Of a DNA stretch of 64,000 nt, positions 1 through 11,837 are shown piece after piece; within the stretch, counting starts at the first letter, position 1, and every line of letters starts with the position of its first letter. A model generated the notes under the pieces. The model was not told the origin of the DNA. It made no database searches and worked only from the letters and a program-made list of their open reading frames with translations. The stretch is from Diatrype stigma (taxonomy: Eukaryota; Ascomycota; Sordariomycetes; Xylariales; Diatrypaceae). Location: contig JAKJXP020000128.1 in assembly GCA_022225965.2 (NCBI GenBank), forward strand, positions 48,966 through 112,965. Reading direction: 5' to 3'. A program made the translations under genes and the position numbers.

Positions 1-2
1 TC

Positions 3-1616
3 CCGGGGGAAACTGCCGAGACGGTAAGCGAGACCGAGGGTATCTATGCCAGCGGCGTGCTTGGCGACTTCGCGGCCTCCGGACACGCATCCTTCTGGGG
101 CCGTCAAGCCGCGCAGTCTAAGGAAACGATCAATGGCTGGGTCGCCGAGTACCAGCCGGACTACCTCCTGATTCTCCTGGGGTTCAACGATCTGGGGTGG
201 TTTGTCAGCGGGCCCGACGGCTTGATCGGAAACATGGGTGCTCTGGTCGAGGCCGCGCGCGAGGCCAAGTCGGATGTCAAGATCCTCGTGGGCAACGTGG
301 TGGATCGCTTGATGATCGAGGGCCGCCAGGACTTGGTCGACAACACGGCCGCTTACAACGAACAGCTCCGGAACACGATCCCGAACTGGTTCAGGTACGA
401 GTCGCCCATCGCCTATGTCGACGTGAATGCCAATTACGACTGCCGCCCCGCGTCGTGTCCCGACGGCTATGATGGGTTGCATCCCAACGCCAAGGGCGAG
501 TACCACATTGCGCAAGCATTTGCGCAGTCTCTTAAGCGCGATTTCGGCTTCACGGGTATCGACTTCGAAGTACCCGACACTGTGGATTCAAGACCAATTA
601 GCACACCGACCGGAGTGCAGACACTAGTGATGCCGGAGGGGCTGTTCACCACTTGGCTCCGGGTCACGAATGCCAGAGGTTACGACATACGCAGTCGGAT
701 TCAGGGGATGACAGATTGGTGGTCCGAGGGTATGGTCTATCCTTCCACCTGGGGAAGCTGGTCCACTTGGCTACTCGATGGCCAGACTTGGGAGTTCCAG
801 GTCCGCACCAGGGGTGACGGGGACCCGTCAGACTGGTCGACTCTGGTTTCCGCTACCGCGAGTCTGTCAACCTCTCCGGGACCTACCAACATTAAATCAT
901 ATCCTTCGGGAAGCGACAGCATCGAGATCTCTTGGGATGCCGTCACCGGGTATGATGTGAACCGGTATTCCGTCATCGTTTGGGACCGGGATACCGAGGG
1001 CGCGTTTATCAACATGCAAGCGGCATCCGGGACCAGCTACACGGCCATCGGCTTGATTAGTGGACACAGGTACGGCACTTGGGTAGCTACGAACGTCAAC
1101 ATGATTGGAAGCTTGTCGAACAAAGCCGAAGCACCGGGAGGTTTGCCCGCATCTGGCCGGGAGGTCATTGTGGGCGGCGGGTCACCGGGAAAACCCACGG
1201 ACCTCGGGGTTACCAACGTCGATCCAACCACCGTCACCCTGTCTTGGTCTGCCGCGAGCAATGCGGTGGGATACTCTATCTGGGTCAGGAGTATCCGCGA
1301 CAACACCGAGTTCCACATTGATGGCACCACAACAGAAACGAGCTGGACCGTTGCTTTCTTGTTCCCAGGGACCTGGAACTACGAGTTCTGCGTGGCAGGT
1401 TATAATGGAAACCTCGAGACTGACCACGATGTCTGCATAACTCCGCCTGTCTACCCTGGTTATGAGGCAAAGAGAGACTCGACACTGCTTGACTCTACGA
1501 TCCCATCAAGCACTAATATCACAGCAAAAGACTCTTACAACATGGCGGATGATTCGACACTCAAAATGCTGTATGCAATGTGGGTCCAGAATAACACTGA
1601 ATCTTCGATGGAATAA
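3..1616 (+). CDS. SGNH/GDSL-type esterase with C-terminal fibronectin-III-like repeats (5' end outside window)
   Basis: The reading frame is open from the first bases, so the true start and the nucleophile-serine block (GDS) lie upstream of the window. What remains of the hydrolase shows the G-x-N-D block (GFND at 180-191) and the D-x-x-H block (DGLH at 471-482), the oxyanion-hole Asn and catalytic Asp/His of SGNH hydrolases. After about position 560 the protein changes to Thr/Ser/Trp-rich beta-sandwich sequence with two to three fibronectin-type-III-like units (PTNIKSYPSGSDSIEISWDA and PTDLGVTNVDPTTVTLSWSA begin two of them). The tail of about 40 residues is polar. The likely role is a secreted carbohydrate- or acyl-esterase. 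The family call is firm, the substrate unknown. No intron is needed in the visible part. Confidence 0.82.
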   Translation, partial: PGETAETVSETEGIYASGVLGDFAASGHASFWGRQAAQSKETINGWVAEYQPDYLLILLGFNDLGWFVSGPDGLIGNMGALVEAAREAKSDVKILVGNVVDRLMIEGRQDLVDNTAAYNEQLRNTIPNWFRYESPIAYVDVNANYDCRPASCPDGYDGLHPNAKGEYHIAQAFAQSLKRDFGFTGIDFEVPDTVDSRPISTPTGVQTLVMPEGLFTTWLRVTNARGYDIRSRIQGMTDWWSEGMVYPSTWGSWSTWLLDGQTWEFQVRTRGDGDPSDWSTLVSATASLSTSPGPTNIKSYPSGSDSIEISWDAVTGYDVNRYSVIVWDRDTEGAFINMQAASGTSYTAIGLISGHRYGTWVATNVNMIGSLSNKAEAPGGLPASGREVIVGGGSPGKPTDLGVTNVDPTTVTLSWSAASNAVGYSIWVRSIRDNTEFHIDGTTTETSWTVAFLFPGTWNYEFCVAGYNGNLETDHDVCITPPVYPGYEAKRDSTLLDSTIPSSTNITAKDSYNMADDSTLKMLYAMWVQNNTESSME

Positions 1617-2387
1617 TGGGATCGGCGTTACCATACAGCCCGGATTGAAAACCAACAAATGATGATAATACATAGTACTTATAAAATATGCAGGGCCTCC
1701 AGAACATAATTCATTATTTTAATCACAGTCCCTACCTGCTAGCAGGTTCATTGTAGTTTGATGTGTTTTCAATGAAACGGGTGTCCGTAGAGAAAAGGAA
1801 CTAAAAGTAAAATATAAACATGAAAAATAATACCAAACGCCCCACTCCCTCCTTAATAAATCCATCGTATCCTTGAAACCGAAAAGTAATTGGGTTTCCC
1901 CTCATCTCATTCTAAATACTGTCTTCAATTAATATCACTATAATAGGTTGAATGTTCCTTAGATTCTATGTTACAAGTGTCCAGCCAGAGACCTTCGGGA
2001 CCACAATATTTGTGGGGTACCCCCTATTTTAACAACTCAGGAGCGAAAGACATTACGAGGGCCGGAAACATTTTACTAACGAGCCAATCATCGTGCGCTT
2101 CGTGTGTCAAGGTTTCAAGTTGATAAGATGAGTCGTCTGGATGTTTAAATTATAACTACAGATTAAATCAATTGGGAAAAAACGACACTGCTGATACATG
2201 TCTGCAGTGAACTAGGCGAGCGAAGATGCTTAAAAAAGGAATGTACTAGTTTCAAGAGACGTCCATGGTTGCATCTACCTCGGTAGGCTGCTCAGTAACC
2301 TATTTTCCCTGTCATACACGGATATTAGCTACGAAGAGAAAAGAAGAGGCAGGGTAGATGTTGCCAATGAGAAGCAGTTCACCTACC
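1617..2387. other. Intergenic, moderately AT-rich
   Basis: This is the 3' flank between the esterase (+) and the 3' end of the 3CxxC gene (-), so the two genes converge. I see no open frame with family resemblance, no repeat and no RNA gene. Confidence 0.5.
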
Positions 2388-2852
2388 TTAGCCTCTGGTA
2401 CAACGGCCATTCCTACATCCCTCACATAACTCGCTAAGATGTGGACCCTTGCTTGATTCCGAGTAGTGTGGTAATTCCATCATTATACCATGCCACTTCT
2501 TGATACGATATGCCACTCGTGCCGCATAAGAGCCATCAAGCGTCGGCGTAGAGATTTGTTTGCATCTCTTGCATCTTTGGTGATATACTCTGGCATTGTA
2601 CTCATTTCCGTGGTACATTCGAATCTGGGTGGCGATCACACCGCTTGACCATCCCCTGGATTTGCAGTTCTGATTCCGGCACTCAAAGTGGCCCACGACA
2701 TTTGTGTTATGGGTTTGAATGGCAGAATGCTCGTCGTCTGTTGGATGAAAGGCCACATTGAGGCCATCACTTTGGAGCAGAGTCGCGACGTCCTCGTGTA
2801 AGTCTGGATACATAGACCAGGCCGCTGCTTGCTGCGATTTTCTCTTAGGCAT
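2388..2852 (-). CDS. 3CxxC-type zinc-binding domain protein
   Basis: The product is about 154 aa. It carries the 3CxxC zinc-binding pattern also found in many fungal orphan proteins: FECRNQNC, then RCKRCK about 40 residues later, then a final LCEGCRNGRC, with the conserved W of KKWHG between. The N-terminus (WSMYPDLHEDVATLL) also matches how these fungal proteins begin, so I prefer the ATG at 2852. The same frame is open to an earlier ATG at 3020, which would add 56 residues that do not look like domain sequence and probably are 5' UTR. The molecular role in fungi is not established; nucleic-acid or protein binding through zinc is plausible. No introns are evident. Confidence 0.75.
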   Translation of the reverse strand: MPKRKSQQAAAWSMYPDLHEDVATLLQSDGLNVAFHPTDDEHSAIQTHNTNVVGHFECRNQNCKSRGWSSGVIATQIRMYHGNEYNARVYHQRCKRCKQISTPTLDGSYAARVAYRIKKWHGIMMELPHYSESSKGPHLSELCEGCRNGRCTRG

Positions 2853-4582
2853 GGCGTCAGAATGCTTGGGGCTGAAATTGGACAGAGGTTTCCAGGATAC
2901 GGATGAGGCATTCGAGACTATTGGATGAAGATTGAGTAGAGTACCAACGATACCATAGTCAGAGTAAGTAATATAGCCACGTTGGCGCAACCACCGCCCA
3001 CGGAGACAGGAGAGTTTCATTGAGAGTAGTCTATGTAAATATATAAAGCAAAGTTTTCGGTAGGCTGACTGATTGAAGTACCAATTAGTAGATCCCCTGA
3101 TGTCTCATGGGGGGAGCACCTGTTAGAAGTGCAGCTCGTGGTCGAATCCCCGTTTGCAACACCTACAACGATATCTGATTTGATTGGCTATCGTGGAAGC
3201 GGCAACATGCCACAGTCCATAAGGGGGGTTGCAGTCAGTGTCACGTCAGAATGAGGCGGTCTAGTTTCACATTGTCATAGGTTCTTCCCCCGCGCCCTCG
3301 TCTCCGATTTGTTGAAACTCAGATTAGTGCCATTTTTCTCTTTCACATAGCTGCTATGAACACAATATTGAACACGTGTGACCTTGGGGGCATTGAAACT
3401 TATCAGAGGTTTCTGGAAATGGGGTGGGCATTGGCCTATCGGATAATGGCCGTTCTTGTATGCTACGGGATCCGACGGATGTAACAGACTGTTTTTTCCA
3501 GGGTCATCTTATTCGTTAGTAACTATCCTCGTTCTTATCATACGATGGTCCTGCATAAACAAGGTGCAGTGAATGGACATGCTGCGGGAGGCCAACCACT
3601 GTTCAAGTACCCAGTCATATTCGACCAGGTTTATCCCAACGGCCTGTGGTTCTTTTAGAGGGCTCAAACAGGAACGAGACTTGATTGTGTGTGGTTTACA
3701 GAGATTGGCTTAACCATTGATAAGACGGCTTGACCAGAGTCAACGACTTACATTAGCTAAAGCTCCAGGCTTATTGCAGCAAGTAAAATCCCGAATTTAG
3801 ATTGACATCGGTCAGCGTCGTTGTAAAGGTCTTGGCACTGCTACAAATGCCACTGAGACCAGGGATGCTACCACAATGGGAGAATCGGCAGGACAAATAA
3901 TATCTTAGGATAGCTACACTGGTAAGCCTCCTATTTATACACACATTCTATACATCTTCCATAAAGTGATTTATTTACTTACTGTGCAAAAGCACGTGGT
4001 CAGCTATACGGTAATCGTATTGCCTAAAGAGGCTATTTCTTGCATGCGACTGACATCCTACTCATATCTAGACGATTTTCCCATATCTATCCCCAGACTC
4101 AGACCCCTGACACGCTAGCCCCCCTTTCTCAGATGAAAGGGGGCGGGGGGTAGCACGGAAGAAGATGAGGTTATGTAAGTAACTAGCTCATATAGGATTT
4201 CACATCGATAAAAGGCTTGCAGAGATCACATACGCAGGTCACATAGGTGTTCGCTTGTTGTGAAGCTTCACTGGGTCAATCTATAATCGTTGTCGCAAGT
4301 GAATATCGCGGTGAATATCTATAACAACCAAGGTGTAATGAGTGACTATATATATATATCCCTTCTTGGCCCTGAATGGAAATATCAGACTTCTGGCAAA
4401 CGAACGTTGTATCCTCGTATAAATGAGCGACAATTGGGTATATCCCTTACCCATTCCCAAACCGTTCCATCCTCAGTCCTTGCTACCTATATAGGGCTGG
4501 TCCATGATTATACAAGATCTTGACCGTCATGCCGCATACTGAAACTATTGCCAGAAACGGCTCTCTTGTCCCCACTCTCTCG
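2853..4582. other. Intergenic region with one small hairpin
   Basis: About 1.7 kb upstream of the 3CxxC gene without a convincing gene. A 9-bp perfect hairpin (CCCCCTTTC / GAAAGGGGG, 6-nt loop) lies at 4120-4143, just before a G-run. Short open frames at 4290-4523 and 4520-4774 have no family resemblance and are taken as chance. Confidence 0.45.
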
Positions 4583-5107
4583 TCACGACTGGACGAGCAA
4601 AATCTGGTCGTCATCGTAAGGATGCAACTCCACAGTAGCTGCATTAGCATTGCTCCTGTACGTTTTCGTCGTATCGATGTTGGTCTGGATCTTGATGTCT
4701 TGCAAGAACTTTATGATGCGTTGGTTGCCAGCAGGGAAGAGCTCATTCCCACTGGCATCAACGGATCGGATTAGGTTCACTTTTGCGGGCTGGCCCAAAC
4801 TGGCGATGGCGTTCTCCCATGACTCTACCATGCTGAAATCATCCTCGCCGCGGCTTTCATCTTCGGTGATTTGATCGAACGTAGCTTCGTCCTGAATGGT
4901 TGTTCCGCATAGGTGCATGAAAACCCCATATATCTGGGATCCCGAGTTCCAGCTGGCGGCAGCGACGCTGCATCCTGTAAGGTCGTCGGCGTAGAGTATG
5001 TCATTGCCATCCTTGCATTGTTTCGCTCCGAGGTGATCGATTTCGATTTTCCACCGCTCTGCGGCGCCGGATGTGATAGCGGACAGGAAAGTAACAGCTG
5101 CGAGTGT
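4583..5107 (-). pseudogene. Small secreted protein, main body, separated from its start codon by the retrotransposon
   Basis: Reading leftward from 5107 there is one continuous frame of about 174 codons to a stop at 4583. It begins in the hydrophobic core of a signal peptide (LAAVTFLSAITSGAA) and has no ATG there. The missing start, ATG-AAG-TTC, lies beyond the retrotransposon at 11843-11851 in the right strand and phase, so the insertion hit codon 4. The mature part has three cysteines in its first half (AKQC, LTGC, HLCG) followed by an acidic, cysteine-free second half. No known family is recognised. The body carries no stop or frameshift, so the gene was intact when hit, and the inactivation may be recent relative to sequence decay here. 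Confidence 0.72.
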
Positions 5108-5108
5108 C

Positions 5109-5532
5109 TAGGATTAGCTGGAAAAAGGGACAAATTCCTACTGGCTACGGAAGATTCCAGCACCTTCTAAATCGTATAATAACGTAATTATATAATTACG
5201 AGCTTACGTGGCTATAGGGGTTTTGCCCCTGGGCAAAACACACTAAGCCTAAAATGGAACAGCTGCTGGGAAATAAGGGGGCCCGTCCCCCTATCCAGAA
5301 AATTCTACAACCTTTTACAGCCTTCCATAACTCCCTATAAGCCTAATACCTACAGCGGCCCATCCAGTATAAATATAGGTGCCTGCCGCCTATAAATAGC
5401 TGTAATATAGTGAATAAAATTACGGAAAATCGTATATACAGACTTGTTTATATACAGTATTTATAGTAAAATCCTTATACTTTTTTGCTTATCTTATACA
5501 GCTAAAATCCTTTCATTGCCTAGATCTTATAA
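5109..5532 (+). repeat. 5' LTR of the Ty1/copia element
   Basis: It aligns end to end without gaps with 11414-11837. Almost all differences are transitions. It starts TA and ends in a TATAA context rather than TG...CA, as expected if RIP altered the terminal dinucleotides. Confidence 0.9.
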
Positions 5533-5547
5533 GTTATGAGCTCCGGC
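5533..5547 (+). other. Primer-binding site, half initiator tRNA-Met type
   Basis: Directly after the 5' LTR comes GTTATGAGCTCCGGC. It is complementary, with one or two mismatches, to the anticodon-stem/loop region of eukaryotic initiator tRNA-Met (GGGCTCATAACC). Copia-like elements use this half-tRNA primer instead of the tRNA 3' end. Confidence 0.7.
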
Positions 5548-6282
5548 TAGTACTTATTTTAGCACTTAAATACAGAAGACCACCCCTTAAAAAATCACCT
5601 ATACCACCTAAGCTTTAGCGTCTTACAGAAGCTACAGTACCCATTATATATATTTCCGAATACAAAAACAGCTAATAAAAGCTTCTTACGGATTTCCAAG
5701 AAAACCTATCCTAAAGAAGAATAACAATATTTTCCTTTCTTTTTTACATAACCTTTATTATTTTATATTTCGGTTTATATTAAACCAAATCGGGAAATTT
5801 CTTCACTCCCGGAAACCTTAATATTTAAATAATTGGATTCTAAAGGGATTCTTTAATATCGTTGCTTGCCAGCGAAATAAAAATCATTACAGGAAAGAAT
5901 ATTTAAAAGCCAGATAATATATATTTCAAATAACGGATACCTCCCCTTTATTTCGACCAAACCTTAACCGATTAGGTCGAAACCTTTACCATTCGAATCC
6001 TTTTAAATTCTGTATTTAAATTTTAAAACAGTTTGTTTTTATCTTTATTATTCGTCGAGAGAAAAATCTTTCTGTTATTAGGAAGATAATTACCCATTTA
6101 TTACCATTTTCTCCCGATTAATATTCGGTTATATCTTAATAACTAGCCGTTTGATTTTAAAACTTTTTATACTATTCGAACCTTTATATTATTCGAACCG
6201 TTAGAAAGTTTACTTTTTGATTTTAATACGGTTTAATTCTATTATTACTTTCCGTCGAAATAGAAATTCTTTTTAACTAATA

Positions 6283-7452
6283 ATGGCTAATAGCTTTGCT
6301 AATTTTCGCCTTGTTTCCCTTAAGGGTTCAGAAAATTACGAAATCTGGACTATTAAAACTAAGGCTTACTTAATCCGGGACGGCCTGGATAAAGCCCTAA
6401 CCGAATCCGTTAAAAAAAGCTTAACGCAAACGGATAATAATAAAGCCTTGGTTATTATCCAGTTATTTTGTAACGACGGTCCCTTAATTTATATAAAATC
6501 CATAATAAGCTGCAAAGAAGCTTGGGAAATCTTAAAAAAACAATACAGACCGTCCGGCTTTATAACCGAATTTCTTTTATTAAAGGAATTTTTTAATTTT
6601 TCGATAAAAGATTTCGATTTTATGGAGGCCTATCTGAATAAATTACGGTTTATAATAAACGAATTAAAGGTTAACGACTTAAAGTTGCCGGATAAGGTAA
6701 TTATAGCGTAGGTATTAAATTCCTTACCGAAGGCATATAAACCTTTCGTCCAAAATATCATACAATTTTTCCGGCAGGACTTTAACGCCGTCATTTCCGA
6801 TACCCTATTTTCTTCCCTTTTGGATGAATCTAGGGGCCTGGAAAAAAAGGGGCAGATTTTCCTGTTGAAAGGAAAAAACAGTTAGAAAAAGAAGCAGCAG
6901 CCGTATTGCGGCTACTGCAAAATTCCTGGCCACTAGGAAAGAAATTATTATTTTCTGCACCCCAATAAGGCTCCGAAAAGCTGGAAGGACCGGCAGAATA
7001 ATCGGGTAAAAAAGTCCGGCCCGAAAACCGGCCCCAAAAATAAACGGCCGGAAAAAAAACCGGAGGAAAATAATAAACCCTCGAAGCGAAAGGAACAAGA
7101 GAAAAAGCAGGAAGAACTGCTAAGGGCCTTGATCGATACAGACGACGAAGAAAATCAGGTTAATACAATAACCAAAAAATCGACGTCCGCAGAAATAAAT
7201 CAGCTAAACCAGGATTTAACTAATCTGGACCTCTTATTTCCTTCCATTCCGAAAGGAATGAATATAGACGAGCCTAAAATAAATTTATCGCAAAACAAAA
7301 ATAATCCCATTAATTATATAAATATAACTAATAAAAACCTAGATTATTTGAAATCTAAAAAGTTTAATGGGCTGGATATAATAGAATTAATAGCTAATAA
7401 CGACGCAATGCTTTTTATTATAGCTAATAAAAAATATCTATTTAACCTTTAA
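6283..7452 (+). pseudogene. Copia gag and start of pol (RIP stops)
   Basis: The ATG at 6283 opens 142 codons of a copia-type Gag (the region around YEIWTIKTKAYL and SCKEAWEILKKQY matches the UBN2/gag-polypeptide family) to a TAG at 6709-6711. The same frame continues past that stop into a zinc knuckle at about 6907-6942 (C-x2-C-x4-H, with the last Cys position now Tyr). A Lys/Glu-rich linker follows, then a degenerate region (7129-7452) where the aspartic protease is expected. Only nonsense and missense changes break it; the phase is kept. Confidence 0.8.
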
Positions 7453-7908
7453 CCAGCGCATAAAACAATAAAATGGGAATAAGTAAAATCCCTTATAATA
7501 AAAAAAATAAGAGAACTTAAACTAAAATATATAAATTCGGGAGAATATTATATAATAAAGCAGGTATATTATATTCCGGAATTAATAATAAATTTATTAT
7601 CCATTAATAAATTAAAAGATTATTATACCTTAATAAATAACAACAATATCCAACTGTATAATAAAAAGATCCGGAAACTGATTATTTAGGGATATTAGAA
7701 AAATGGGCTGTATTATATACCTTTTAAGGTAAAGGAAAATAAATACGGCTCGTACGATATATTAATTATATCGGAAAAAATTCCGAAAAATCAGTTAATA
7801 ATCTAGCACAATAAAATGGGTTATATATCTTTAAAGCCGCTAGCAGAATTTTTAGTATTAAATAATATTAAAATCCCCAAGCAGGATTTATTAGAATTTA
7901 AGGACTAA

Positions 7909-9029
7909 AAGTGTAAAATTTGCTACCAGGCTAAGGATAATAAAAAAATAAATAAGACCTCCTTAAATAATAAGAAATATAATACTTTCGAACGAATCCA
8001 TAGTGATTTAAGGGAGCCATTTCCGGCTATATATAATAGGTATAAATATTATATTACCTTTCTGAATAAAAAAACCAGATATTTGAAGTTAAATTATTAA
8101 CTTCGAAATCGGAAGCTTTCGAAGCTTTCCAGGCATATAAGCTATAGGCCGAAAATCAAACAAATCAGAAAATAAAACAATTATTTACGAATAATAATAC
8201 GGAATATATTAATAACCGTTTCGAAATTTATTTACAAAAATACGGTATTATTTATTATATAACTCCTGTTTATATAAAGGAGCCCAATGGGCTTATAAAA
8301 AGAATAAATTTAACGCTATTAAATAAAGTCCGAAGTTTTTTAATTTCCTCCGGCCTGCCAAATTATTTATAAAGTAAAGCCTTATTAATCGCGATATATT
8401 AATATAACCGTATACCTTATAAATCACTTGGATATAAATAACCGTTCGAATTATATTATAATTATAAGCCATATATTGCACATATAAAAACCTAGGGCTT
8501 TATAATGTATTACAATATAAATAAATACCATCAAAAACTTAACCCCCGTATAAAGAAAGGAATACTAATAAGCTACGGAACGGAAAATAATCATTACAAA
8601 ATCTGGGATTTAAAATCCAAAAAGGCCGTATGGGCTAGGGACGTTGATATTCTCGAAAATCACTTTATTCGGGACCAACAGCCGTCAGCAGCTGGTCAGG
8701 GGGGCCCAACGCCTCTTAAAACAGCTGGCAACGAGCTGAATTTGTATACGAAAAAAAGGGCCACCGGCCCGTACAACCTACCCGGGACGTCCGAAGCCTC
8801 TAATACAGAAAAAAACGGCTTGGGAAGCTTAGGAAGCTTCCAAAAAAGCTCCCAGAAAAATTACCCTACAGGAAATAATCCCATATACCCCCATAATCAA
8901 AATAAAGGGGAACAGCCGGTATTACCTAATACAGCTGATAATTTCGATTACAGGGCTACTAAAGGCCGTAAATATGCCACTAAAGCGGCAACGGCTGCAG
9001 AAAAAGAAAATCAGGGTAATTCCCTTTAG
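7909..9029 (+). pseudogene. Copia integrase region (degenerate)
   Basis: The stretch C-x2-C then FERIHSDLREPFP at about 7909-8035 is the end of the GAG-pre-integrase zinc finger and the start of the integrase core (first catalytic Asp in HSDL). The frame breaks near 8090. From 8505 the shared downstream frame encodes the integrase C-terminal part (LNPRIKKGILISYG, then YKIWDLKSKK) and a low-complexity linker to RT. The core between about 8100 and 8500 is heavily decayed. Confidence 0.75.
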
Positions 9030-9119
9030 GGTAATTCTGTTGCAGGAAATAAAAAACCGGCCAGCAGCAATTTAACTGCCGGTAATAACAAAAGGATTCG
9101 AACAAATCCACCGGCACCC

Positions 9120-10892
9120 CCTACGAATTCCGGCCCTACGGAGCCTATACGGGACTATATAAAAGTAAATACGGATAATTTATTATATACCGTCGAAGAT
9201 ACGCTGCTAATAAACTAACTGTTAAGTATAAATAAAACAGAAAAAGCTGACTTTATTTTATCAGCTTTTATAACCGAATCTGCTACTTATAAATAAGCCA
9301 TGGCTAATATAAACCGGGATTCCTAATTTAAAGCCTGCAAGGTTAAAATCGAGAAATTAAAAAAACAGAATATATATACTGTTATACCTATTTTTAAAAA
9401 TAAAAATATAATAGGTAATCGGTGGTTATTTAAAGCCAAGCCTATTATAAACTCCAATTCCATTAAATCTAACTGGATAATTAATACAGATAAAACGGAA
9501 AGATTTAAAGCCCGTTTTATCGTATAGGGTTATAATTAACAATTAAGGATAGATTATTTGGAAACCTTTTCCATTACAGCCAAACCAGAAACCTAGCATT
9601 TGCTATTAATTATAGCTATAAATAAAGGCTGGCCTATTATATAATACGACGTCCAGAATGCCTTTGTCCATTCGGATATCGATACGGAAATTTATATTAA
9701 ACTTCCGGAAGGCTTATATATAAAAGCCGAAAGAAATATAAAGGTGGCTAAATTAAATAAAGCCTTATATGGCTTAAAGCAGTTACCTAGGCTTTGGTAT
9801 AAATTCCTAGCTAACGTATTAATAAAGCTGGGATTTAAAGTATTTCCCTACGACGAGGGTATATTTATTAATCCTTAAATAAATATAGTAATAATTTGCT
9901 ACGTCGACGATTTATTAATAATAAATCCTTCGGAAGCAGCCATCGATAAGCTGGCGGGTAAATTATAAAAATCCGTTAAGCTAAATAAAATCGAACCAGT
10001 AGTTACTTATTTAAGTAACGATATAAAAATAAATTACGAAAAGAAAAAAATCCGTATAAGCCAGAAAAGGTATACGGAAAAGCTGTTCGAAAAATACAAT
10101 ATACGGAATAATCCGGAAATCAAGCCAGAAAATACTCCTTTCATTCCTGGTATAAAGCTGGATAAAAATAAATCTATTACTTTCAAAAAGGATATAAATT
10201 CCTATTAAAAGCAAATAGGTTCTTTATTATACCTAGCTTTAAAAACCAGACTTAATATAACGTACGCTATTTATACGTATGCCAGATCTATGGCAAATCC
10301 AAACTTAAAGCACTTTAAAAATCTAAATAAAATTTGGGGTTATTTATTAAAATTTCCTGATTTAGGATTAGTTTATAACTATTCAGAAGATTTAAAGCTA
10401 TAAGCTTATATTAATTTAAACTGGGGAAATTCTTTAATGGAAAAAAAATCCACCAATGGGTATATAACCAATCTAGCAACCAAAGGAAATTTTAATCCTA
10501 TAAGCTAAACCTCCCAACTTTAAAAATCAATAGCTATAAGTAACTGTAAAGCCGAATATATGGCTTTAAGGGAAGCTTTAAAAAAAGCTATATATTTAGG
10601 CAGCATATTTAAATACCTAAATAAAAATTTAAATTTAAGTTATACGGACCAGCCACCGAAGGTCTTTATAAATAATAACGGTACCCAAAAGCTGGCTGAA
10701 AATCCGGAATTTTACAAAAGAACAAAGCACATTAATATAATTTACCATTATAATAAAGAGGTTATTAATAATAAACAAGCTGAATTATATTATATAAATA
10801 TAGCCGAATAACTAACTGATATATTAATAAAGCCAATTTCGAAAGCAATTTTAAATAAACTTATTAAAATGGCTAATATAATTAGTATATAA
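9120..10892 (+). pseudogene. Copia reverse transcriptase and RNase H (RIP stops)
   Basis: Recognisable RT_copia blocks: YDVQNAFVHSDIDTEIYIKL near 9640, KALYGLKQLPRLWY near 9760 and the catalytic CYVDDLLII at 9897-9923. RNase H follows with CKAEYMALREA at about 10545 and the NPEFYKRTKHINI block at about 10705, ending TDILIKPISKA before a TAA at 10890-10892. In-frame TAA/TAG codons occur throughout. The RT active-site YVDD itself is intact. Confidence 0.85.
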
Positions 10893-11402
10893 CAATGGTT
10901 TTATTCCTATAAAGGTTTTTCCATTATATAAATATACAGGTTATTTTTCCTTAAATAGGTTTTGACTATATATATAATAAGCAGCTTCTTTTCTTAATAA
11001 TAGGTTTTTATTGCTTAAATTATATGCAAAATACAGAAAAAGGAATAAATCAAATAAGTAATTTTTAACCGGTTTTATCACCTAATAATGAAACAGGCTT
11101 TTTTCTTATATATACAGGTTTTCTTATTCCAAAGCAAGCCGGCCTAAATAAAGAAAAAACAACAAATAACCTATAATATAATTAAATATATAACAAAATT
11201 AATGGACGTAAATCAGCTAAAAAGGAGCTTTATAACGGCTGAACCATTATAATACAGTAAATGTAATTATTAACGAACCACTAATTTATTCCTTTAAGGG
11301 GCATATATATAGCATTTCTAATTTTATACTTTAATAAGGCTTATATAAGTTAATCCATATAATTAAGGCTCATATAAATTAAAATTAATCCATATAACCC
11401 TT

Positions 11403-11410
11403 AAGGAGGG
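11403..11410 (+). other. Polypurine tract of the retrotransposon
   Basis: AAGGAGGG lies three bases before the 3' LTR, the expected position of the plus-strand primer. Confidence 0.6.
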
Positions 11411-11413
11411 CTT

Positions 11414-11837
11414 TAGGATTAGCTGGAAAAAGGGACAAATTCCTACTGGCTACGGAAGATTCCAGTACCTTTTAAATCGTATAATAACGTAATTATATAA
11501 TTACGAATTTACGTAGCTATAAGGGTTTTGCCCTTAAACAAAATACACTAAGCCTAAAATGAAACAGCTGCTGGGGAATAAAGGGGCCCGTCCCTCTATC
11601 CAGAAAATTCTATAACCTTCCACAGCCTTCCATAACTCCCTATAAGCCTAATACCTACAGCGGCCCATCCAGTATAAATACAGGTACCTGCCGCCTACAG
11701 ATAGCTGTAATATAGTAAATAGAATCACGGAAAATCGTACATACAGACTTGTCCATATACAGTATTCACAGTAAAATCCTTATACTCTTTTGCTTACCCT
11801 ATACAGCTAGAATCCTTCCACTGCCTAGATCTTATAA
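11414..11837 (+). repeat. 3' LTR of the Ty1/copia element
   Basis: Partner of 5109-5532, the same length. Some sites are AT here and GC in the 5' LTR (around 11500-11550) and others the reverse (around 11740-11780), so the two copies were mutated independently after insertion. Confidence 0.9.

Larger units (their letters stand above)
5108..11837 (+). mobile_element. Ty1/copia LTR retrotransposon, complete in structure, RIP-inactivated
   Basis: About 6.7 kb, bounded by two 424-bp LTRs, with PBS, gag, integrase, reverse transcriptase, RNase H and polypurine tract in the order gag-IN-RT-RH that defines Ty1/copia elements. Gag and early pol lie in one continuous frame (6283 to about 8090). The rest of pol is in one other shared frame (8505 to 10892), so a single net frameshift near 8090 plus many TAA/TAG codons separate it from an intact gag-pol. 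The stops sit where Gln is expected and a zinc-knuckle Cys reads Tyr, both C-to-T or G-to-A changes, as RIP produces. Flanking 5-mers AGTGT (5103-5107) and AGTAA (11838-11842) are a probable imperfect target duplication. Confidence 0.93.

Noticed and set aside
3105..3162. tRNA-like T-arm (GTGGTCGAATCCCCG)
   Set aside because: The T-loop lacks a base, the stem mispairs, and no matching acceptor, D-arm or anticodon arm can be drawn around it.
4120..4143. Rho-independent-type terminator
   Set aside because: Hairpin with no T-tract and a fungal context, so a bacterial terminator is not meaningful.
4290..4774. Two overlapping plus-strand open frames
   Set aside because: No family resemblance; the second is antisense to the split secreted-protein gene.
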